A DNA stretch of 64,000 bases. It comes from CALFBG01 sp045110315. Its GTDB lineage: Bacteria; Bacteroidota; Bacteroidia; Chitinophagales; Saprospiraceae. Below the pieces are notes generated by a model. The model made no database searches, was not told where the DNA came from, and was given only the letters and a program-made list of their open reading frames with translations. Of the stretch, positions 7,215 to 15,964 are shown in pieces. How positions within the stretch are numbered: position 1 is the stretch's first letter; every line of letters starts with the position of its first letter. The DNA is taken from positions 16,452 to 80,451 of the forward strand of contig JBGCFY010000002.1 in NCBI GenBank assembly GCA_045110315.1, in the 5' to 3' direction. The position numbers were made by a program, and so were the translations under genes.

Positions 7215-10031
7215 ATGGATCAAATAACAATGGCAGAAAAGGAAGAAAAAGCGCCTAAAAAGGGTGCTTCTAGTGGAATACTTCGTAAAATTCTATTAGG
7301 ATTTGGAATCTTAATTAGTGTTGTGATACTGACACTAGTGCTTGTTGCTGCTTTTTTTGAAAAAGAAATCGGAGAGAAACTCATTCAAGAAATCAATCAT
7401 AACTTAGAGGCAGAACTCTCCGTAGAAGAGTTTAACCTCTCCCTCCTCGCCAATTTTCCACTTGCTTCTGCTAATTTAGAAAAAGTAGTGCTTTCGGATA
7501 CCCAAAAAGGAACACTACTCGAATCTGAGGAATTGTCCTTCCAATTTAGTCTTTTTAACTTATTTGCTTCCAACATCGAAGTCAAGTCGGTAGTGGTGCA
7601 AAATGGGGCACTTTTCATTGCGGTAGACAAAAAGGGGCGAACGAATTACGATATTCTTAAGCAAAGCACAGAAAAAGAAGCAGAGGAATCAACAGCATCA
7701 ACGGAGGAAGATGAATTTACTTTATCTTTTGAAGAAGCTAGACTAGAAGACGTTGAATTGATTTACGTGGATGAACGTGCAAAGCAAGAGCTGAAAATGC
7801 AACTTAACGAAGCAGTAATCTCCGGGCAATTTTCGAGTAACCGTTTTTCACTTACTAGCTTTGCGGAAATTAAGTCCAATTTCATGGAGGTAGAAGATAG
7901 TCGTTACTTAGTCGGTAAGGATTTGGTATACGATGCTAAGCTAGATGTTGACTTAGAAAAAGGTCGCTACGTTTTTAAGGAAGTGGATCTCGCGGTGCAG
8001 GGCAATGTATTTACCATTAATGGATTGATCGAGCAAACGGGAAAGAACACTGATTTTGATTTGATCATTACGGGGAAAGATTGTAACCTAGAGTCTGTCA
8101 TCCAACTTTTGCCGGAGGAACAACTTAAATATTTTAGTGATTTTAAAAGTAAAGGCACTTTCTTGTTTTCTACGAAAGTACAGGGACGCTTAAACGATAA
8201 AGAGACGCCTTCGATCGTTGCTAATTTTGGTTTAGATAATGGGAAGGTTTCCAGTAAACGATTGGGGCAATCTTTAAAAGATGTAACTTTTACGGCAAAA
8301 TATACCAACGGAAAATCTCGCTCTAATAAAACAACGGTTTTTGAAATCTCCGATTTCAAAGCTTATTTCAACCGAGAACTATTACGATCTAAGTTGAAAG
8401 TAAGTAATTTAGATCGACCATTTATTGAGTTTGGTTTGGATGGTGTTATTCCTATGGACGCCGTTTATGGGCTATTGGAAAAAGAAACGATTACCGATGG
8501 TGACGGAGAAGTAGAAATTAAAAACTTACGATTGAAAGGTCGTTACGAAGATATGTTGAGTACCAGCAGAATCAGTAGAGTTAAATCTTCGGGTGCCATT
8601 GAATTTGATGATGCTGGGCTAACTATTAATGGAGAGGAAGTCGTTATTGATCGGGGCGTTTTAAAGTTGTTAAATAATAGTGTAATTGTTAATAACATCG
8701 AAATAGAAGGCGCGGGGAGTGAAATTATTTTGGATGGTAAATTTTTGAATGTCTTGCCGGTTTTATTTGCAGATTCCCTCAATTCTAAATCTGCCGAGCT
8801 TAAATTTGACGCTCAGTTACACGCGCCTACAATGGATATTGATCGGTTACTTGCTCTTTCGGAAGCACCCGAAACGGTGGTTAATGGTCAACGCCGCAAA
8901 GCGGGATCAATCGAAGCAAAAGTTGCCAAAACGCAGAAAAGAGAACGCATCACAAAATTCTTAAAAGGAAATTTCAAAGCTCGCATCGACGAGTTTAATT
9001 ACAATAAAATTGAAGGCTCTGATTTTAATGGAAATTTAAAATTTGATAATAATGAATTGATCATTAAAGGAAAAACCATTGCAATGGATGGTGAATTTGA
9101 CTTGGATGGTAAAATGTTTTTTAAAGATCGACCTTACTTAAAAGCAAAATTGGCTTGCGATGGTATTGATGTTAAGGAGTTTTTTCGACAGACTGAAAAC
9201 TTTGGACAAGATGTGCTGAAAGATAAACACGTGAAAGGGAAACTACACGCTAATTTGGCACTGAATGCCTTTTGGAACGAAGCGGGTACTTTTGAGGAAG
9301 ATAAGCTAAAAGTATTAGGCGAAATTAGTATTATGAATGGAGAACTCATCGGTTTAAAAATGCTCTACGACTTTTCTAACTTCATTAAACTGCGAGATTT
9401 AAAACGAATCAAGTTTGTCAACTTACAAAATGTTTTTGAAATTCGAAAAAGCCGACTTTACATTCCTGCAATGTTCATTCAAAGTAATGCCTTAAACCTT
9501 ACGATTAGTGGAGAGCATTCTTTTGAGAACGATATTGATTATAATATTAAAGTCAATGCGGGCCAAGTCCTATGGAATAAACTTAAAAAGAGTAACCCTG
9601 ATTATCGCCCGATCAAAGCGGAGAAGAAAGGTTGGTTTAATTTGTATTACCGCATTTACGGGACGCTGACGAAGTATAAGATGAAAAAAGATCGCCGTAC
9701 GGTTAAGAAAAAATTTCTGCGGAGTGAACATTTGAAAAAAGAAATTCGTGCTGCTCTGAAAAAAGAATTTGGCAGCATGGCAAACCCTGTTGCTACCTTA
9801 GAAAAACCGAAAATAGCGACGAAAGAGGAATATGATGACGACGATGAAGTGGAATATATCGATGGTTTTGAGGACGATCCATTTGGAGATGAAGAAGTAC
9901 CCGAGGAAGAAGCTTCGGACGAAGTTTTGGAAGGAAAACCTAAAGAAGAAACGGTAGAATTACCCAAACCCAAAAAAGAAGAAGAGGAAGAGGATGAGGT
10001 AGAGTTTATTGATTTTGGGGACGATGGATAG
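7215..10031 (+). CDS. AsmA-family protein with acidic C-terminal tail
   Basis: This 938-residue protein has a short charged N-terminus, one membrane helix at about residues 27-48, and then a long beta-rich region typical of AsmA/TamB-related proteins. Recognisable parts are FNLSLLANFPLASANLEKVVLSD near the N-terminus and the C-terminal AsmA domain with LRDLKRIKFVNLQNVFEIRKSRLYIP. Proteins of this kind bridge inner and outer membranes and are linked to phospholipid transport or outer membrane assembly. The last 90 or so residues are unusually acidic (runs of Asp and Glu with Lys-Pro patches), which looks lineage-specific. A second ATG at 7230 is also possible. The gene converges on the peptidase gene, with a shared terminator. 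Confidence 0.85.
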   Translation: MDQITMAEKEEKAPKKGASSGILRKILLGFGILISVVILTLVLVAAFFEKEIGEKLIQEINHNLEAELSVEEFNLSLLANFPLASANLEKVVLSDTQKGTLLESEELSFQFSLFNLFASNIEVKSVVVQNGALFIAVDKKGRTNYDILKQSTEKEAEESTASTEEDEFTLSFEEARLEDVELIYVDERAKQELKMQLNEAVISGQFSSNRFSLTSFAEIKSNFMEVEDSRYLVGKDLVYDAKLDVDLEKGRYVFKEVDLAVQGNVFTINGLIEQTGKNTDFDLIITGKDCNLESVIQLLPEEQLKYFSDFKSKGTFLFSTKVQGRLNDKETPSIVANFGLDNGKVSSKRLGQSLKDVTFTAKYTNGKSRSNKTTVFEISDFKAYFNRELLRSKLKVSNLDRPFIEFGLDGVIPMDAVYGLLEKETITDGDGEVEIKNLRLKGRYEDMLSTSRISRVKSSGAIEFDDAGLTINGEEVVIDRGVLKLLNNSVIVNNIEIEGAGSEIILDGKFLNVLPVLFADSLNSKSAELKFDAQLHAPTMDIDRLLALSEAPETVVNGQRRKAGSIEAKVAKTQKRERITKFLKGNFKARIDEFNYNKIEGSDFNGNLKFDNNELIIKGKTIAMDGEFDLDGKMFFKDRPYLKAKLACDGIDVKEFFRQTENFGQDVLKDKHVKGKLHANLALNAFWNEAGTFEEDKLKVLGEISIMNGELIGLKMLYDFSNFIKLRDLKRIKFVNLQNVFEIRKSRLYIPAMFIQSNALNLTISGEHSFENDIDYNIKVNAGQVLWNKLKKSNPDYRPIKAEKKGWFNLYYRIYGTLTKYKMKKDRRTVKKKFLRSEHLKKEIRAALKKEFGSMANPVATLEKPKIATKEEYDDDDEVEYIDGFEDDPFGDEEVPEEEASDEVLEGKPKEETVELPKPKKEEEEEDEVEFIDFGDDG

Positions 10032-10058
10032 CAAGAAAAAAAAGAGTATTTTAAAAGT

Positions 10059-10095
10059 AAAGCGGCAATTTCACTCGTTGAAATTGCCGCTTTTT
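10059..10095. terminator. bidirectional terminator between convergent genes
   Basis: AAAGCGGCAATTTCA (10059-10073) pairs perfectly with TGAAATTGCCGCTTT (10079-10093) around a 5-base loop, with A and T runs on the two sides. It serves the AsmA gene and the oppositely oriented peptidase gene. Confidence 0.92.
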
Positions 10096-10128
10096 ATAAC
10101 AGGTTAATTTTTTTATTAAAGCCCAATT

Positions 10129-12501
10129 TTAAGGTCGAATGACTTTCTTTTTCTTCTTCTTAGCACGTTGCATTGGATTCATATTTTTATCTGATTGTTT
10201 GTGTTTTTTGAACACCTGAAATCTACTGGGCAATTCTTTTACGGGCCAGTTATTATTGCTCTCATCAATATCTGCCGTTTCTTTGTAAGGATCAATTACA
10301 ATACCTTTAACATCTTTGTTTTTGACAAATACTTTGCTGAAAGTAGTTTCATTTTTCCGCCAAATCTCTACGGGGATGCGCTCAATTTCGGTAGTACCAT
10401 CCTCAAAAGTCCATTCAATAATGACGGGCATCACTAAACCTCCCTTGTTGCTAAAGTGCAGTTGGTAATAGTTCTTATCACCAAAGCGTTTCTTCTTCTC
10501 TTTTTTGGTAAAGGTCTCGTCGTATAGATAAGTGGTAGAACTAACGACAGAATCACTCGTTTCCCACGGCTTATAGGTTGTATAAAAATCTTGCAAATCT
10601 TTATCTTCTTCTACCGGAAACTTCATCCCTGATTCTCGATTTCTGATTTGCGTTAAAGTTGGACCATCTTTCGGAGCACTATTTACATTATCGCGTGTTC
10701 TTTCCTTACGTTCTGGATTATTTTCCAAATCTACTTTATACCATTTTATACTATCCAAAGCAATATCAACGGGCTCAATACCGTAGAACCAACCTTTCCA
10801 AAACCAATCTAAATCTACACCACTAGCATCTTCCATGGTACGGAAAAAATCTGCTGGCGTCGGATGTTTGAAAGCCCAACGGCGGCAATACTCTTTGAAA
10901 GCGTAATCAAATAGCTCTCTACCCATAATCGTTTCCCGCAAAATATTTAAACCCGCTGCCGGTTTTAAATAAGCATTTGGAAAATAATTAACAATGTTTT
11001 CACTATTGGTCATGATAGGCTCTAATTTATCCTTTGGCATACTCATGTAACTGGTAATCTTATCTGCACCAACCCACGACTTATAGCTATTGTCAAATTC
11101 TTGCTCTGCTAAGTATTGTACGAAAGTACAAAGCCCTTCATCAAACCAAGCCCATTGCCGTTCGTCACTATTAATAATCATCGGGAAGTAATTATGTCCT
11201 ACTTCGTGAATGATTACTGTAATCGCAGAATTCTTAGAACGTTCGGTATAAGTACCATCTTCTTCCGCTCGTCCAGGATTGAAACAAATCATAGGATATT
11301 CCATGCCGTTAGCTGCTTCTACAGAAATAGCAACAGGATAAGGATAAGGAATCGAATACTTAGAGTAAGTTTTTAAAGTATGTGCTACGGTTTTGGTAGA
11401 GTATCGGTTATAAATAGGGTAAGCTTCTTTACCGTAGTAACTCATACACATTACCTGCTTGCCATTTTCATTGACGTGTGGCATTGCATCCCAAACAAAT
11501 TTTCGGCTCGCAGTCCAAGCAAAATCTCTTACGTTTTCTGCTTTATAATGCCAAGTTTTTGTTTTTTTAGCTTTGGGCGCTTTCTCCATTTTTTTAGCTT
11601 CTTCCAAGGTCACAATCTCAACGGGCGTCTTCGCCGCTTGTGCCTTTTGCCAACGAGTTAGTTGTTTGGGCGTGAGCATTTCCTTATAATTCTGACAAGT
11701 ACCCGTAGAGCCAACAAGGTGATCTTCGTCTAAAGTCATCTTGACATCAAAGTCGCCAAAGCTCAAGGCAAACTCTCCCCGTCCAGTAAATTGCTTATTT
11801 TGCCATCCTTCAAAATCATTGTAAATACAAAGTCGAGGATACCATTGTACCATTGTATAAAGATAGTTACCATCTTTTTCAAAAAACTCATAACCACCTC
11901 GTCCCCAACTTGGCGTATTGATCCGGTCAATCAGGTAGTAATGCCATTTTACTTTGAAAGAAACTTTTTCGCCTGGTTTTAGCGCTTTAGGTAAATCTAC
12001 CCGCATCATCGTTTTGTTGATGATATATTTCAAAGGCTTACCGTCTGTTTGGGTAACTGCTTCAATTTTGCAACCGAATTTTTCTAGTTCTCTCCAAGCT
12101 TCTAGTTGTACCAAAGCATTTTCGCTCATCGTTTTTCGAATATTACTCGCATCAAAACGGTGATTATCTGCGTTGGGATCGTGTTGGTTTTCATCGAGTT
12201 GTAACCAAAGATATTTTAAGGTAGAAGGCGACTGGTTATGGTAAGTGATTGTTTCGTCTCCATCTAATCGTTGTTCCTTGGTATTGAGCGTACAACTGAT
12301 ATCGTAGTCGCATTTCTGTTGCCAATAGTCAGGACCTGGCGTACCATCTACGGAACGGTAGGTATTAGGGCTAGGAAGTAAGGTTCCTAATTGCTCAAAC
12401 TTGTTACCATGATTAGAGGTAGGATTTTGCGCGAGCGCTAAAAAGGGCACTATCGCTACGAATGCCAAGGAAAAAAAGCGATGGATCATTTTTTTTTTCA
12501 T
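10129..12501 (-). CDS. M1-like zinc metallopeptidase, exported
   Basis: The ATG at 12501 gives 790 residues starting with a signal peptide (MKKKMIHRFFSLAFVAIVPFLALAQ). A GTG three codons upstream is the alternative start. The N-terminal beta domain is followed by the substrate-binding GMEYP segment, a variant of GAMEN. The zinc site HEVGHN is at about residues 432-437 and the third ligand lies in WFDEGL at about residue 455, as in gluzincins of the M1 family. The C-terminus is Lys/Arg-rich and has no T9SS sorting domain. The enzyme is probably a periplasmic or outer-membrane-associated aminopeptidase; its specificity is unknown. Confidence 0.88.
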   Translation of the reverse strand: MKKKMIHRFFSLAFVAIVPFLALAQNPTSNHGNKFEQLGTLLPSPNTYRSVDGTPGPDYWQQKCDYDISCTLNTKEQRLDGDETITYHNQSPSTLKYLWLQLDENQHDPNADNHRFDASNIRKTMSENALVQLEAWRELEKFGCKIEAVTQTDGKPLKYIINKTMMRVDLPKALKPGEKVSFKVKWHYYLIDRINTPSWGRGGYEFFEKDGNYLYTMVQWYPRLCIYNDFEGWQNKQFTGRGEFALSFGDFDVKMTLDEDHLVGSTGTCQNYKEMLTPKQLTRWQKAQAAKTPVEIVTLEEAKKMEKAPKAKKTKTWHYKAENVRDFAWTASRKFVWDAMPHVNENGKQVMCMSYYGKEAYPIYNRYSTKTVAHTLKTYSKYSIPYPYPVAISVEAANGMEYPMICFNPGRAEEDGTYTERSKNSAITVIIHEVGHNYFPMIINSDERQWAWFDEGLCTFVQYLAEQEFDNSYKSWVGADKITSYMSMPKDKLEPIMTNSENIVNYFPNAYLKPAAGLNILRETIMGRELFDYAFKEYCRRWAFKHPTPADFFRTMEDASGVDLDWFWKGWFYGIEPVDIALDSIKWYKVDLENNPERKERTRDNVNSAPKDGPTLTQIRNRESGMKFPVEEDKDLQDFYTTYKPWETSDSVVSSTTYLYDETFTKKEKKKRFGDKNYYQLHFSNKGGLVMPVIIEWTFEDGTTEIERIPVEIWRKNETTFSKVFVKNKDVKGIVIDPYKETADIDESNNNWPVKELPSRFQVFKKHKQSDKNMNPMQRAKKKKKKVIRP

Positions 12502-12923
12502 AATTAACACAGATTAAATTTTTATTGTTGTTTTGTTCAAGTCGTTCGGGGAAATTGCGTTCAATTTGCAACAACTCCAATCAGTTTACTTCCGTAAATA
12601 CTTTAAACAACTGCCTTAATGCGCTGCAATTTACTATGAATTTTTTAGAAAGCTTAGTAGAAAGCAGACCTTAACTATATATAGGAGGCTATGACGTAAG
12701 AGAAATACTTATAGCGCTCGAAATTTCAGCCAAACAATTCCGATGAATTTTCAGATTTTTAGAATCTACCGTGTACTTAGGCATTCTTTTTGCAAAATCA
12801 CTACTGTTCTTCCCGCTACCATACAACTTACGTGGTACAATTTCCTACATTTTTTTGATTCGTAGCTGCTAACGATCTGCTCTCAAGCTGAAGATTAATG
12901 CTACAACTAAAACAATAGCTATT
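12502..12923. other. 422-base divergent intergenic region, no gene seen
   Basis: This region separates the peptidase (minus) from the lipoprotein gene (plus), so it should hold both promoters. No exact TAnnTTTG box was found on either strand. There is no credible reading frame and no strong hairpin. Confidence 0.5.
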
Positions 12924-14438
12924 ATGCTGCAAAACCGACGACTTTTGTATTTTCTTCCCCTTGTCTTGCTCTTCTCTGCTTGTCTAAAAAACTATGAAGA
13001 GGTAGAGATTGAAGACTGGTCGCAAACGATTGCCATTCCAATCTTAAAAGCGAAACTCAATATTGAAGACTTATTAGATAATTTTGAAACAGGTGGTTAT
13101 GTAGCATTAGATAATGATAAATTCATCACTTTGGTTTATCAGGGCGAGGTATTTTCTTATCAAGGAGACGAGATTGTAGAAATTCCAAATTTAGCTTTTC
13201 CAATTCCAGATACAGTGGTGAACATTCCTTACGATAACCTTCCTTTCGATTATCAGATTGATGAGTTTAAACTCAAAGAAGGAAATTTTACTTATCGCTT
13301 TGAATCTGCTTTTACAGAAGACCTAATGGTAACGATTACGCTACCCAATTTAAAAAAAGATAGTAAAGAGTTAACAATTGAAATCCCTGTCAGCTATACT
13401 GGAACGCAGTCCATTCAACAAGCAGGAACAATAGATTTGAGTGCGTATATTTTTGATTTTTATGATGATGAATTTGTAGTAAAATATGATGCGGTGAGAA
13501 TAAGCACGGGAGAGCGCATCTATTTAGAAGCGGTAAATTTTGGCTTTACGGATTTGGAGTATGATTATATCATTGGTACTTTTCCTGAGCAAGCCTTGAA
13601 TTTGCCAAAAGACGAAATCAAAATTGACCTTTTTACGAATGCTGCTGGTGGAAGTATCTATTTTGAAGAACCCAGCGTAAGCATGATTTTTGAAAATAGT
13701 TTTGGTTTGCCTGTCAGCTTGACGGCACAAACGCTAGACGTGATGACGCAAAATAGCGGGATAATGCGCCTGCATTCTGTACTTGATGATGGACTTAACT
13801 TTGAGTATCCCACGCTTAACGAAATGGGAACGGTCAAAACAACTAATCTGGTACTTAATCAAAACAACTCTAATCTCGCCGAGGTCATTGCTAATAATCC
13901 ACAAGCATTAAACTACGAATTTCTAGCTACGCTGAATGCTGCAGGTAATACTACCAAAGGCTTTATTGAAGCAACGAGTAGCATTAAAGTAAACGTAGAT
14001 GTTGCTTTGCCATTGTGGGTACGAGCCAACGGACACTTCATTACCGAAAAGAACATTGACTTCGATGCTTCCATTTTAGAAAATGTTGAGCAAGCTACCT
14101 TTAAGCTAATTGCCTCAAATGGCTTGCCCGTAGATGCAGGTATTCAGGTTTATTTTGAAGATGACAATGGCGTTGTTCAAGATTCTTTATTACAGCCTTA
14201 TCAAAACTTTTTGGTAGCGGCGAAAACGAATAATGAAGGTCGCGTAACTGGAGATACCGAAAGTACAGTCTTTATAGATTTAACGGCAAGTCAATTACAA
14301 AATTTCCAAACGGCCACAAAAATTAGACTGAGTGCAAGAGTTACAACGGATAATATTACTGGAAATGCCGTTAAGTTCTACAGTGATTACGGAGTGGATT
14401 TACAATTAGGGGTGAAAGTGGTGACAAAAGATTTGTAA
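12924..14438 (+). CDS. lipoprotein of unknown function, beta-rich
   Basis: This 504-residue protein starts with a lipoprotein signal peptide whose lipobox is FSAC, with the lipidated cysteine at residue 20. The body has many short beta-type segments, is rich in Asn, Thr and Asp, and contains no motif that I recognise. The next gene, 104 bases downstream, encodes a DUF5723 outer-membrane-type protein, so the two may form an envelope pair. The ATG at 12924 is the only start that gives the lipobox. Confidence 0.75.
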   Translation: MLQNRRLLYFLPLVLLFSACLKNYEEVEIEDWSQTIAIPILKAKLNIEDLLDNFETGGYVALDNDKFITLVYQGEVFSYQGDEIVEIPNLAFPIPDTVVNIPYDNLPFDYQIDEFKLKEGNFTYRFESAFTEDLMVTITLPNLKKDSKELTIEIPVSYTGTQSIQQAGTIDLSAYIFDFYDDEFVVKYDAVRISTGERIYLEAVNFGFTDLEYDYIIGTFPEQALNLPKDEIKIDLFTNAAGGSIYFEEPSVSMIFENSFGLPVSLTAQTLDVMTQNSGIMRLHSVLDDGLNFEYPTLNEMGTVKTTNLVLNQNNSNLAEVIANNPQALNYEFLATLNAAGNTTKGFIEATSSIKVNVDVALPLWVRANGHFITEKNIDFDASILENVEQATFKLIASNGLPVDAGIQVYFEDDNGVVQDSLLQPYQNFLVAAKTNNEGRVTGDTESTVFIDLTASQLQNFQTATKIRLSARVTTDNITGNAVKFYSDYGVDLQLGVKVVTKDL

Positions 14439-14479
14439 GCACTGTGATTCCTTTTCTTTTTTATTTTAAAAATAAATCA

Positions 14480-14525
14480 ATAGACTTTATTCTGAATGAT
14501 TTTAAAACAACTTCATAAAGTCTAT
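14480..14525. repeat. hairpin enclosing an inverted-repeat end motif
   Basis: ATAGACTTTAT (14480-14490) pairs with ATAAAGTCTAT (14515-14525). The loop contains ATTTTAAAACAACTTC, identical to the 3' end of the element at 49806-49968; the identity is 18 bases (14499-14516), the last two of them in the right arm. It lies in the gap before the DUF5723 gene. It could be a leftover end of that element or a folded leader. Confidence 0.45.
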
Positions 14526-14542
14526 ACCTTAACGCAAAGATT

Positions 14543-15889
14543 ATGAAACGGTTGATACTCTTCTTTTTTTGTAGCTCAATTAGTCTTTTTAAATTATCTG
14601 CACAGCAGGACTTGGGTTTACATTTTATGGATAATATTATTCAAGCTACACAAACGAATCCAGCTAAATTTAGCAACTACGGCGTGAACATAGCTCTGGT
14701 TTCACCACACATAAACATCTATAATGCTCAGTTTTCTCCGAGCGATATTTTTTCTGAAAATGGGAATCGCTTGAGCTTGAGTTCCTCCCGTTTATTAGCT
14801 GCATTGGACGAAACGAAAAATTATTTGCAAGCCAACGTTGCGTTACATAGCTTAACGGTTGGTTTGCGATACGATCATTTTCAATTGACTCTGTCGCACG
14901 CAATGAAAATGGGCACGTACCTCAATTATCCGAAAGGAATAGCAAGTTTATTATTTGAAGGAAACGGGAATCGCATTGGAGAAACGATTGATATCGCTCC
15001 GCAAGTTGATGTGCTCGCGTACCAAGAATTTGGGATAGGACTAGCTTTTCAGGTTAATGAAATACTGAGTGTTGGGACCAAGTTAAAATACTTAATGGGC
15101 GTCGGCGCATTGCATACTGATCGCTCCACCGCAACGCTTCATACCGATGATAATTACTACGAATTAACGGGTCAAACAGATATAGTTTTTCAAAGTAGTG
15201 GTTTGACGATTAATGATGATGGAGATATCGAGCTCTTTGGAGGAACGGACAATATTTCGAATGCACTTTTTACGAACAATAGTGGCTATGCAATTGATTT
15301 GGGAGCTGTTGTTACCTTGGGGAAACGCTTTAGTTTCAAAGCAAGTATCCTTGATTTAGGGCAAATTATTTGGAAGGATAATGTCAGTACACAAACGAGC
15401 CGGGGAACACATCGCTTCGAAGGTGTTGCCGTTGGTCCTATGATAGAAAATGATTCTTTTGATTTGCGTTCGGTGGTAGATACTTTGGAACAAGTATTTA
15501 ATTTCACGGAAACGGAGCGTTCTTTTGCAACGAGTTTGCCAGGTCGTTTTTATCTCAGTGCGAGATTTTCTCCGATAGATGGTTTGCACCTTGGTGCCTT
15601 AGCCTACGGCGAGATTTTTCGAAAAAGATTTCAACCCGCTTTAGCATTGAATGTACAAAAAGACTTTGGAGACATTTTAAGCATTGGTGCGATGTACTCT
15701 GTACGAAATAAAACGTTTGATAATATTGGTTTGAACTTTACCTTACGATTGATTGGCATTCAAATCTTTGGGGTGACGGATAATATTATTCCTATTTTTA
15801 GTCCCATGAAAACTAGAAGTACGAACTTCCGCTTTGGACTTAATCTTGCTTTTGGAAACAAAAAAGAAAAGAAACGTTCTAGGCGTTAA
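14543..15889 (+). CDS. DUF5723-family outer membrane protein
   Basis: This 448-residue protein has a signal peptide (residues 1-20, ending LSAQ). The segment DLGLHFMDNIIQATQTNPA, followed by alternating beta strands (GIGLAFQVNEILSVGTKLKYLMGVGAL; LHLGALAYGEIF), fits the DUF5723 family. These are predicted beta-barrel proteins that resemble the PorP/SprF group. The C-terminus ends with a strand (NFRFGLNLAFGN) and a basic tail. It probably resides in the outer membrane. A T9SS or gliding role is possible for relatives but is not shown here. A strong terminator follows. Confidence 0.72.
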   Translation: MKRLILFFFCSSISLFKLSAQQDLGLHFMDNIIQATQTNPAKFSNYGVNIALVSPHINIYNAQFSPSDIFSENGNRLSLSSSRLLAALDETKNYLQANVALHSLTVGLRYDHFQLTLSHAMKMGTYLNYPKGIASLLFEGNGNRIGETIDIAPQVDVLAYQEFGIGLAFQVNEILSVGTKLKYLMGVGALHTDRSTATLHTDDNYYELTGQTDIVFQSSGLTINDDGDIELFGGTDNISNALFTNNSGYAIDLGAVVTLGKRFSFKASILDLGQIIWKDNVSTQTSRGTHRFEGVAVGPMIENDSFDLRSVVDTLEQVFNFTETERSFATSLPGRFYLSARFSPIDGLHLGALAYGEIFRKRFQPALALNVQKDFGDILSIGAMYSVRNKTFDNIGLNFTLRLIGIQIFGVTDNIIPIFSPMKTRSTNFRFGLNLAFGNKKEKKRSRR

Positions 15890-15907
15890 GGAGCTGTCTA
15901 AATAAGG

Positions 15908-15947
15908 AAAGCCTGATGAATGTAAGCTGCATTCATCAGGCTTTTTT
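15908..15947. terminator. bidirectional terminator between convergent genes
   Basis: AAAGCCTGATGAATG (15908-15922) pairs perfectly with CATTCATCAGGCTTT (15930-15944) around a 7-base loop. A T run follows on the plus strand; on the minus strand only three T follow the stem. Confidence 0.9.
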
Positions 15948-15964
15948 ATTTTATAAAAAAAATA

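Noticed and set aside
9656..9973. Ser-rich frame antisense to the acidic tail of the AsmA-family gene
   Set aside because: It is an antisense shadow of a Glu/Asp-rich coding stretch.
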